A DNA stretch of 39,062 bases from Candidatus Aenigmatarchaeota archaeon (GTDB lineage Archaea > Aenigmatarchaeota > Aenigmatarchaeia > GW2011-AR5 > JACRAC01), in contig JACPJV010000011.1 of the NCBI GenBank assembly GCA_016187395.1, positions 1 through 39,062 of the forward strand, read 5' to 3'. The notes under the pieces are model-generated. The model searched no databases, was not told where the DNA came from, and saw only the letters and a list, made by a program, of their open reading frames with translations. Shown piece after piece: positions 17,984 through 25,897 of the stretch. Positions within the stretch are counted from its first letter, which is position 1. The number at the start of each line of letters is the position of its first letter. Position numbers and translations under genes: made by a program.

Positions 17984-18653
17984 AGGTGTTTCGCAGATGA
18001 ACGTGATTGTATCGTGGGTTTTGGTGACGTTGCTGATAATTTCAGGCATATCGCTGGTTATCCTGACAGCAACGCCGGCCCTGGACAGAGGCAAAGATGC
18101 TTTGGAATTGCAGCTTGCTGAGAGCTCGCTGAAAGAGCTGTTAAGACTATTAAACGAGGTCGCAAGCGAGGGAAACGGATCTTCCAGAACAGTTTCAATT
18201 CCTGAAGGGGAATGGTCTCTGCAGAATAATACAATAAGCTACAGAATTTCCACAGACCTTATGGAATCCGGAACAAGAGAAATAGGAAAAATAGAGAAAA
18301 TATCCGGCTCAGATGCATCTTGTAAGCAAGAAGACAACTTTGTAATGGAGAATGCAATCCTGAGAATAAGCCTGAAGAGGCAGAATGGAGAAATTGCCTC
18401 CAGCGGAATCCTAGAAATTCACAATAAAGCCACGGGAACAGCAATAAGGCCAGAAGACTCGTCGATCATCATAGATGGCATAGAAGGCACAAAGACAGGC
18501 ACGGGCTTTAGCATGATCGAGGAAAGCAGCGGAGCTAAATGCACGATAAGATATCATATTGACTCAAACGCAGGCATAGCGTATGACGTATTCTACACTC
18601 TCTATGCAGGCGCGGACTTCCTGGTCGTAGAGGTGGAGAATGTGGGTGGGTAG
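17973..18653 (+). CDS. Pilin-like/secreted single-pass protein
   Basis: 'MKDRGVSQMNVIVSWVLVTLLIISGISLVIL' N-terminus; overlaps the preceding gene. Confidence 0.65.
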   Translation: MKDRGVSQMNVIVSWVLVTLLIISGISLVILTATPALDRGKDALELQLAESSLKELLRLLNEVASEGNGSSRTVSIPEGEWSLQNNTISYRISTDLMESGTREIGKIEKISGSDASCKQEDNFVMENAILRISLKRQNGEIASSGILEIHNKATGTAIRPEDSSIIIDGIEGTKTGTGFSMIEESSGAKCTIRYHIDSNAGIAYDVFYTLYAGADFLVVEVENVGG

Positions 18654-18699
18654 AACTTGCAGAGCCAGAACTCTTGTGAATGTGCAAGGTTCAAAGTCC

Positions 18700-18720
18700 C
18701 GAAGAAGCGCAGCTTCTTCG
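18700..18720. repeat. Hairpin CGAAGAAGC-GCA-GCTTCTTCG (P6)
   Basis: 9-bp perfect stem, 3-nt loop. Confidence 0.7.
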
Positions 18721-18724
18721 TAGA

Positions 18725-18794
18725 TACGAACTAAGGAATGCAACCTGCTCGCAGGAAGCTATAAATACATTCTCTGCCATCTGATTTTCATGAG
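18725..18794. repeat. 70-bp direct repeat, copy 1 (promoter-like, ends at an ATG)
   Basis: Matches 19040-19109 with two mismatches; contains 'ctataaatac' TATA-like box. Confidence 0.9.
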
Positions 18795-19039
18795 TGGGCC
18801 GAGGGGTGTCGTGGGGCATTGCGAGTAGAAATAGAGGAAAGGATTTCAGATAAACTTGAAGAAGCTGTTGAAAAATATTTAGCTACGGCAGGCACACCTT
18901 TTAGCGTAGTGATGGAAGACGATTGGAGCGCTATAGCAAGATATGCAGAATCCCAGTGCATGGAAATTCTGAAGAATGGAAGTATTGTAAACCGAGGCAT
19001 GGGGTGCGAAGATTATTGAGGATCTAATTTCTTTATAGG

Positions 19040-19109
19040 TACGAACTAAGGAGTGCAACCTGCTCGCAGAAAGCTATAAATACATTCTCTGCCATCTGAT
19101 TTTCATGAG
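19040..19109. repeat. 70-bp direct repeat, copy 2 (promoter-like, ends at an ATG)
   Basis: See copy 1. Confidence 0.9.
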
Positions 19110-19224
19110 AGAAGAAGTGAAGTTCAAAGAGCCTGAACTTGAGAAACTGTACCAGAAAATGACGCGCAGCGGTACCTTTGAGAAGCTTAAGAAAATTGAC
19201 AGGAAAAGAAATGGCTCAGACTAA
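19105..19224 (+). CDS. Small basic hypothetical protein (39 aa)
   Basis: MREEVKFKEPELEKLYQKMTRSGTFEKLKKIDRKRNGSD; starts at the end of the 70-bp promoter-like repeat. Below the ORF track cutoff. Confidence 0.4.
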   Translation: MREEVKFKEPELEKLYQKMTRSGTFEKLKKIDRKRNGSD

Positions 19225-19698
19225 ATCCTTGGGATGCCTTATTTTCGCGCCAAGCTCCCTTTCGAGTTTCCCATTTCCGATCAGTTTTCTGTCTAACGTA
19301 GCGAAGTAATCAGCCTTATCTTCTGCTGCGCACGCCATAATCAATCGGTCCGTCTGCTCTATTCTCGGATCTATCTGCTTTATTCTGGTCGCCGATTCAT
19401 CCACAGTTTTCGTTATGATGCCGTACTCTATTTTCTTTCTTTTTATCAAACTGTAAACAAATTCTACAGAATCCTGCCTTTCGGAATAGTTTTCCAGCCC
19501 GACTATGTCCAGAAGCAATTCGCCCAAGGCAACCAGAGACAGCTTGCCCCTATATTTGATACCCAGCACGTTTAGCAATTTCTTGCAGTGATACCCCTCT
19601 TCTGTGTTTCCTGGTTCCAAAATTATCGATGTATCAAGATGAATTACAGGCAATTTTTTCAATCTTCTAATGAGCCTTTCAATGGTTTTAGGTTTCAT
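19216..19698 (-). CDS. PIN-domain (VapC-like) nuclease
   Basis: 'VIHLDTSIILEP...IEQTDRLIMACAAEDKADYFATLDRKLI' acidic PIN motifs. Confidence 0.7.
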   Translation of the reverse strand: MKPKTIERLIRRLKKLPVIHLDTSIILEPGNTEEGYHCKKLLNVLGIKYRGKLSLVALGELLLDIVGLENYSERQDSVEFVYSLIKRKKIEYGIITKTVDESATRIKQIDPRIEQTDRLIMACAAEDKADYFATLDRKLIGNGKLERELGAKIRHPKDLV

Positions 19699-19830
19699 AT
19701 TCTAGAATTATTGTTCTTCCCACTGAAAAAGGTTTATCGGGTCTGAAATAATCGCAGAACCAGAACTCACCTTTCGATATCCCCGATAATTAAGCGCTTT
19801 AATCCTTTCATTGCACTTTGTGAATGCAGG

Positions 19831-19849
19831 CGCCTCGCTTCGCGAGGCG
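19831..19849. repeat. Hairpin CGCCTCGC-TTC-GCGAGGCG (P4)
   Basis: Perfect 8-bp stem with TTC loop; followed by GGGGTTTGTTTATG start. Confidence 0.8.
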
Positions 19850-19859
19850 GGGTTTGTTT

Positions 19860-20147
19860 ATGAAAAAGATTTTCGGTTTGCTTCATTTACTGTTTGCGGC
19901 GATAATAGGCCTGTTTCTGTTTTTGAATGCCGTGCCGTTTTCTTTCGCTGTTATTGGTTGCGTCTATCTCATAGGCAAGGGAATAATATTCGGCCTGTCG
20001 AAAAGAATAATACTCAGCTTTCTTGATGCGATCGCAGGAATGATACTTCTTCTGGCTGTTACAGGGCTTTTCAGCAACCTGATACTGAATGCCATAGTGA
20101 TAATCTTTCTGATCCAGAAAGGGGCGGCTTATTTCCTGAGAGGGTAG
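19860..20147 (+). CDS. Small hypothetical membrane protein
   Basis: ATG at 19860; three hydrophobic segments. Confidence 0.65.
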   Translation: MKKIFGLLHLLFAAIIGLFLFLNAVPFSFAVIGCVYLIGKGIIFGLSKRIILSFLDAIAGMILLLAVTGLFSNLILNAIVIIFLIQKGAAYFLRG

Positions 20148-20192
20148 GATTCTATATTTATTTGCGGGTTCACAACAATTGTTGCTGGTATC

Positions 20193-21641
20193 ATGAGGCC
20201 TGTTTTGTCAAACCTGGGATTTGTCATGCAGATAGCAGGAATTTTCCTGCTTTTGCCCGTGGCATCCGCGTTTTACCTCGGGGAGACGGAAGCTTTAATC
20301 TCCTTTTTTGTCGCGGGATTCTGTTTTTTTATTTTAGGTTTCATGCTAAACGCCTTGTCCCGCAGGTCGGAGATAAGCTACAAACAGTCCTGCATACTGT
20401 TGAGCTCGTCTTTTTTCATCCTATCCCTCATCGGCTCTGTGCCATACTTATGGAACAATCCTTTCGGCCAGGAAAATGCAATAGACAGGTTTACAAACAG
20501 CTTTTTCGAAAGCGCTTCGGGGTTCACGACCACGGGATTGTCGCTGATACCTGATATGAGCGCCGTCCCGCGTTCGCTGGCACTATACCGAAGCCTCACA
20601 GAGCTGATTGGAGGTTTGGGCATAGTATTTTTGATACTTGCATTCTTCTACAAGGGAAATACCATTCATAACATAAGCAGGATTATCGGCCTTGTTGACA
20701 TCTCGAAGAAGGACATAAAGAGGTCATTCGCCTCCATACTTGTCGTCTACATCTCGTACCTTGCTGCCCTTACAGGAGCATTCTATCTTCTCGGCTTTGC
20801 AAACCTGTTTGATGCAGCTGCTTTGATGATTAGCGGCCTTATGACAGGCGGATTTTCTCCTGTAAACTCCCTTTCGGCTTTCGTTTCCTTCCCGGGAAAC
20901 GTGCTGATAATAGTTTCCATGCTTCTCGGTTCAATAAGCTTCATCGTCCACTTTAAGGTTTTCAGCGGAAAGTTCAGGGAGGCTCTGAAGAAAGAGCTCC
21001 TGATTTTTCTTGGGATAATGGCCGCGTCAGCTGCAGGCATATTTTTTGCATACGGCCTGAATCCCGCGGAAATAATATTCCACGTCGTCAGCGCTTCTTC
21101 AGGGACAGGATTCTCGCTATGGAACTTCTCAGAGTTCGGAAACAGCCTGAAGTTGCTGTTTGTAGCTCTTATGTTTATAGGAGGAATGAGCGTTTCGACC
21201 TCGGGCGGCATAAAAGTCGTCAGATTAGCGGTTTTGTTGAAGTCTGTCCCGTGCATTATCAATTCCCTTCTTTTTGGCAGGGAATATGAAGTGAACTTCG
21301 ATGGCAGAAGATACACCATCAGGGATGTGGCTGTAAACTCCACGTTTATCCTGCTCGGCATCATAATAGTTTTTCTGGGAAGCATCGCCCTTACAACCGC
21401 GGGGTTTTCTTACATGGATTCCCTGTTTGAGTCTGCGTCGGCGTTCGGGACAGTCGGATTGTCTACAGGCATAACCACAGTCAGTCTTTTTGCGCACCTC
21501 AAATGGGTCCTGATAATTCTGATGCTCGTGGGCAGGATAGAAATAATACCGTTCCTGATGACATTTTCAAGAGGTCCTGAGAGGAAAGTCCACGGCCATG
21601 AGAAAGAAGGAAGAAGGCTGGCAAGGCTTGCCCAGCCATGA
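20193..21641 (+). CDS. trkH: TrkH/KtrB-family potassium transporter
   Basis: 'SASGFTTTGLSLIPDM', 'GLMTGGFSPVNS', 'SSGTGFSLWNFSEFG', 'ASAFGTVGLSTGIT' pore-loop repeats. Confidence 0.9.
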   Translation: MRPVLSNLGFVMQIAGIFLLLPVASAFYLGETEALISFFVAGFCFFILGFMLNALSRRSEISYKQSCILLSSSFFILSLIGSVPYLWNNPFGQENAIDRFTNSFFESASGFTTTGLSLIPDMSAVPRSLALYRSLTELIGGLGIVFLILAFFYKGNTIHNISRIIGLVDISKKDIKRSFASILVVYISYLAALTGAFYLLGFANLFDAAALMISGLMTGGFSPVNSLSAFVSFPGNVLIIVSMLLGSISFIVHFKVFSGKFREALKKELLIFLGIMAASAAGIFFAYGLNPAEIIFHVVSASSGTGFSLWNFSEFGNSLKLLFVALMFIGGMSVSTSGGIKVVRLAVLLKSVPCIINSLLFGREYEVNFDGRRYTIRDVAVNSTFILLGIIIVFLGSIALTTAGFSYMDSLFESASAFGTVGLSTGITTVSLFAHLKWVLIILMLVGRIEIIPFLMTFSRGPERKVHGHEKEGRRLARLAQP

Positions 21642-21686
21642 GCACGTTCAAAAGTCTCTTTTATCCTTTTCATTTGAATTATTCTA

Positions 21687-22757
21687 ATGGATGTGGAAGA
21701 GCTTCTGAAAAAGCGATCGGCGGAAATCAATAAGATGATTGAGAAGTGGATGCCAAGAAGATATAATGAGAAAAATCTTGAGTTTGCACTTGGGAATGCC
21801 CGTTTTCGTTATAATCTGGAGGCGCCGAACCGGGCGATAGCGGAACCTCTATGGAACCTTTTAGACCGCGGGGGCAAGAGATGGAGGCCTGTGCTTATGA
21901 TGCTTATCTGCGAGGCGCTTGGCGGCGATGCGAAAAAACACGCGGATTTCGTTGTGATACCTGAGCTTATCCACGAGGGGACGCTTTGCATTGACGATAT
22001 TGAAGACAATAGCACATTGCGAAGAGGAAAGCCGTGCGTGCATAAAATATTCGGGCAGGACATTGCGATAAACGCGGGCAATGCCATGTACTACCTGCCG
22101 CTGCTTGTCCTTCTGAAATCAAAACTCGATGAAAAGACAAAACTGCAAATTTATGAAACATACGTGCAGGAGATGATTAATATCTCCTTTGGCCAGGGCA
22201 TGGATATAGCATGGCATAATGGCACTGCAAACGCAGACAGGATAAGCGAAGAAGAGTATCTGCAGATGTGCGCTTACAAAACCGGAACATTGGCAAGGAT
22301 GGCTGCGAAGATAGGCGCGATACTGGCAGGTGCGGATGAAAAAGCTATAGAAAAGGCGGGGCGCTTTGCAGAGAGTCTTGGAATTGCCTTTCAGATTCAG
22401 GATGACGTTCTGAATTTGACTGCACAATCAGGAAAGGGGCAGTTTGTAGAAGAGTATATAGGCGAAGACATACATGAAGGCAAAAGGACCTTGCTTGTCA
22501 TTCACGCATCGAAGAAGGCAGATGAAGGCGACAGGAAGAGATTGATAGAAATATTGAATATGCACACGAATGACAGGAACCTGATAAAAGAAGCCATAGA
22601 CATAATCAAAAAACACGATGCAGTTGAATATGCAAAGAAAAAGGCGCAGAATCTTGTAGAAAGTGCCTGGAATGACTTCGAACCTCTGCTAAGAGAAGGA
22701 GAAGCTAAAAACGAACTAAAGGCGCTGGTCGAGTTTTCTATCAAGAGAGAATTCTAA
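21687..22757 (+). CDS. idsA: Trans-polyprenyl diphosphate (GGPP/FPP-type) synthase
   Basis: 'GGKRWRPVLMMLICEALGG', 'HEGTLCIDDIEDNSTLRRGKPCVHK', 'FQIQDDVLNL'. Confidence 0.9.
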   Translation: MDVEELLKKRSAEINKMIEKWMPRRYNEKNLEFALGNARFRYNLEAPNRAIAEPLWNLLDRGGKRWRPVLMMLICEALGGDAKKHADFVVIPELIHEGTLCIDDIEDNSTLRRGKPCVHKIFGQDIAINAGNAMYYLPLLVLLKSKLDEKTKLQIYETYVQEMINISFGQGMDIAWHNGTANADRISEEEYLQMCAYKTGTLARMAAKIGAILAGADEKAIEKAGRFAESLGIAFQIQDDVLNLTAQSGKGQFVEEYIGEDIHEGKRTLLVIHASKKADEGDRKRLIEILNMHTNDRNLIKEAIDIIKKHDAVEYAKKKAQNLVESAWNDFEPLLREGEAKNELKALVEFSIKREF

Positions 22758-22903
22758 TAAACTGTGGCTAATGTCACCAGAACTCCTATGATAGCTGCCA
22801 GCAGTATGATAATTGCAATAGCGCCACGCCAATGCTGCCCTTCATAGGAATCTGCTGCCCTGCTTGCCTGTCTCACGTTTCTTCCGGCTCTTCGTTTTGC
22901 CAT
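22754..22903 (-). CDS. Small single-TM protein (49 aa)
   Basis: MAKRRAGRNVRQASRAADSYEGQHWRGAIAIIILLAAIIGVLVTLATVY; reads tail-to-tail with the polyprenyl synthase. Below the track cutoff. Confidence 0.5.
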   Translation of the reverse strand: MAKRRAGRNVRQASRAADSYEGQHWRGAIAIIILLAAIIGVLVTLATVY

Positions 22904-22957
22904 AAGTAAATTAGGAAATAGGGGTATTTAATTGTTTTCAGATTAACTAATTAATAT

Positions 22958-25123
22958 ATGAACCCATTGGAACTGCCTCTTCCAGAACAGTTTGCTTCTG
23001 CGCTTGGACTGAAAGAGCTGAATCCTGTTCAGGAGCTTGCGCTTAAGGCAGGATTGCTAGAAGGCACAAATATTGTAGTTGCATCACCGACTGCCAGCGG
23101 GAAGACGGCTGTAGCGGAAATCGCAATAATCAGGCATTATCTTAACAGGGGAAAATGCGTTTACCTTGCACCGCTAAGGGCGCTTGCTTCTGAAAAGTAC
23201 GAAGAGATGAAGGAGAAGTATGAAAAGCTGGGAATGAAAATTGCAATCTCAACAGGCGATTTTGATTCTGCAGAGGAATGGCTTGGAAGGTATGACGTTA
23301 TAATTCTCACTAATGAAAAGATGGACTCTGCGATAAGGCACAATGCATCATGGATTTCTGGCATAAGCCTGGTTGTTGCTGACGAAGTGCATACACTGGG
23401 AGATGAATCAAGAGGGCCTGCTCTGGAGGCCGTGCTGACAATGCTCAGGGAAAAAACAAAGGCACAGATATTGGCATTATCAGCAACTATAAGCAATTCC
23501 GACGAAATAGCAAAGTGGCTTGATGCCAAGCTTGTGAAATCAGATTACAGGCCTGTTAAATTGCATAAAGGAGTTGTTTATCCTGATGATGACCTTTACA
23601 GGGTTACGTTCTGGCAAGATGGCGATAGAAAATACGAACTTGATGGAAACAACCATGAAAGTGCAGTTGTTAAAGACACCATGGAAAGAGGAAAGCAAAT
23701 CCTGATTTTTCTTTCATCGCGCAGGAACGCAGAATCGCTGGCAACGAAGATCATACCTCTTTGCAGCAAATTTCTTGGCGGAGAAGAAAAGAAAATACTG
23801 CAAAGAGCGTCGAAAGATATTATGAATGCATTGCCGACACCTACAAAGCAGTGCGAGAAAGCGGCAGAATGCGTGAAAGGAGGCGTTGCATTTCATCACG
23901 CAGGCCTTGTGCAAAAGCAAAGGATGCTTATAGAAAAGCTATTCAGGGAAGGCTTTTTGAAAACACTCACAGCAACACCTACACTGGCTTTTGGGGTGAA
24001 TTTGCCTTCATGGCGTGTTCTTGTCCGCGATGTCCGCAGGTATTCTTCGAATTACGGTAGCGACTATATTCCTGCCTTGGAGGTGCAGCAGTTCTGCGGC
24101 AGGGCGGGAAGACCTAAGTATGACAAAGAAGGCGAGGCGATAATAGCTGCAAGGAGCGAATCAGACGCAGAGATGATAATCAGGCGTTACCTGGATTCGG
24201 AGCCGGAACCTATAATGTCACAACTATCTGCTGAAAGTGCATTGCGAATGCATACTCTTGCAATTATCGCAATGGGTTCCGGGGCTACAACAGCTGATGT
24301 AAAGAAATTCTTTTCCAAAACGTTCTTCGGACACCAGTCCGGTGATATGAAAAAAATAGGCAAGCAGATAGAGAAGATTCTTTACCAGTTAGAGCAGTGG
24401 AATTTTATTGAAAGAGATTTTGCACAAGGCGACTTCAAGCCTGCTTTTGCGATGACGGAAGATAGTATCATAGAGGCAACGGAACTTGGAAAAAGGGCAG
24501 CGCAATTGTACCTGGATCCGCTTTCTGCCGTTAACATTATCCGCAATCTGAAGGCACAAGACGCATTAGCATGTCTGGTTGCGATATCAACCTGCAGCGA
24601 GATGCCTCTGCCTAACCTGAAAAAGGCTGAGATAGAAGAATATTCAGATGTTCTTGCCTCATCGAACATGGAAGATGCGCCTGAAGTCTGGGATGTCGGA
24701 TATGAAATGTATCTAGCAGCTGTCAAATGCGCAGTTATCCTGCAGGATTGGATGGATGAGCGGGGCGAGGATTTTATTCTTGACAGATACGCGCTTCCGC
24801 CGGGCGAGCTGTATACAAGAATCAGAAACGCGGAGTGGCTTCTCTACGCAGGCAGCGAATTGGCATTAGTGCTTGGAAAAAGGCAAATAGCAAATGACTG
24901 GCGTAAATTGCAGCTGCGGGTCAAGCATGGCGTGCGCGAGGAACTCCTAAGGCTTGTGGAGATAAAAGGCATAGGGCGTGCAAGGGCAAGAAGATTGTGG
25001 AGGGCAGGGATACGCACAAGGGCGGACATAAGAGATGCTACAGAAGCTACGCTGTCACGGATCCTGGGGCCGAAGGTTGCCAAAGGCATAAAGGCGGAAG
25101 CTGAATTAAGGAAACAAAGGTAA
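22958..25123 (+). CDS. hel308: Hel308-type ATP-dependent DNA helicase
   Basis: 'VASPTASGKT', 'DEVHTLGD', 'LALSATISN', 'QFCGRAGRPKYD', C-terminal HhH 'RLVEIKGIGRARARRLWRAGI'. Confidence 0.95.
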   Translation: MNPLELPLPEQFASALGLKELNPVQELALKAGLLEGTNIVVASPTASGKTAVAEIAIIRHYLNRGKCVYLAPLRALASEKYEEMKEKYEKLGMKIAISTGDFDSAEEWLGRYDVIILTNEKMDSAIRHNASWISGISLVVADEVHTLGDESRGPALEAVLTMLREKTKAQILALSATISNSDEIAKWLDAKLVKSDYRPVKLHKGVVYPDDDLYRVTFWQDGDRKYELDGNNHESAVVKDTMERGKQILIFLSSRRNAESLATKIIPLCSKFLGGEEKKILQRASKDIMNALPTPTKQCEKAAECVKGGVAFHHAGLVQKQRMLIEKLFREGFLKTLTATPTLAFGVNLPSWRVLVRDVRRYSSNYGSDYIPALEVQQFCGRAGRPKYDKEGEAIIAARSESDAEMIIRRYLDSEPEPIMSQLSAESALRMHTLAIIAMGSGATTADVKKFFSKTFFGHQSGDMKKIGKQIEKILYQLEQWNFIERDFAQGDFKPAFAMTEDSIIEATELGKRAAQLYLDPLSAVNIIRNLKAQDALACLVAISTCSEMPLPNLKKAEIEEYSDVLASSNMEDAPEVWDVGYEMYLAAVKCAVILQDWMDERGEDFILDRYALPPGELYTRIRNAEWLLYAGSELALVLGKRQIANDWRKLQLRVKHGVREELLRLVEIKGIGRARARRLWRAGIRTRADIRDATEATLSRILGPKVAKGIKAEAELRKQR

Positions 25124-25157
25124 TTGTTTCATTCTGTTTCACGGCGTTTTCTCATGC

Positions 25158-25403
25158 GTGAAACATACATATAATATCGGTGATTGGATGGAAATGAGAT
25201 GCGCCTATGAGCCCATCAGAGAGGCTGATAGGTTAGCCAGGCTGGCAGAACGCCGGCTTGAGAGAGGTGTGGTGCTTATCGGAAGAACGGAAATGAGGGA
25301 CGGACCTTATCTCCTGTTTATGGACAGGGAAGGCAAGGTTTTCCCAGTGCCAGAATCTTTGAGGCGCGAGCCTTATCGCGCCTCTTTTTCTTCTTTTAAT
25401 TAG
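25158..25403 (+). CDS. Hypothetical protein
   Basis: 81-aa ORF (possible start at 25188); its end overlaps a terminator-like hairpin. Confidence 0.5.
   Translation: MKHTYNIGDWMEMRCAYEPIREADRLARLAERRLERGVVLIGRTEMRDGPYLLFMDREGKVFPVPESLRREPYRASFSSFN
25361..25398 (+). terminator. Hairpin plus T-tract
   Basis: GAGGCGCGA-GCCTTA-TCGCGCCTC followed by TTTTTCTTCTTTT. Confidence 0.55.
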
Positions 25404-25852
25404 CAATGCAGGCTTGACAATCTGCCGACGAGAACTTCGGAAGAAACAACTTCTTCCACATATCCTCTCATAGCAACATCAACAAGAGACTCTGAAGAAA
25501 GAACTGTTCTTGGCCTTTGCAGCGGATTGAATTTTCTTATCCCATGCGCATAACCCATTTCTGAGGAGACCCCATTGCCTACGTAACCTTCGCCGCCGCC
25601 AAACACGTAAACAACTTCAGTTGAACCGATTCTTGCAAGATGGTCTCTAATACTTTTCCACATAGCTCGGAAAACTTCAGGTTGAGGTTCTATCAGCCTT
25701 TCTTTTAATTTCCATGGTTCCCTAGGATCGAGATACTGATTAGGAACTGGAATCTCGCATCTAATGCCAGATTCTTCCAACCTTCTTTGAAGCTTGATTA
25801 CTTCCGGATAAAACCTGAAGCTGCTGCATACGACAACGGAAACCATAACCAT
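25400..25852 (-). CDS. Hypothetical; weak nucleoside deoxyribosyltransferase-like Rossmann features
   Basis: 'VSVVVCSSFRFYPEVIKLQRRLEESG...VYVFGGGEGYVGNGVSSEMGYAHGIRK'. Start trimmed from 25909. Confidence 0.45.
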   Translation of the reverse strand: MVMVSVVVCSSFRFYPEVIKLQRRLEESGIRCEIPVPNQYLDPREPWKLKERLIEPQPEVFRAMWKSIRDHLARIGSTEVVYVFGGGEGYVGNGVSSEMGYAHGIRKFNPLQRPRTVLSSESLVDVAMRGYVEEVVSSEVLVGRLSSLHC

Positions 25853-25897
25853 CGGATTCACGAAAAGTTTAAATATAGTTCGTTTTCGAAGCATACT

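Noticed and set aside
20783-21385. 200-aa minus-strand ORF
   Set aside because: Antisense shadow of TrkH.
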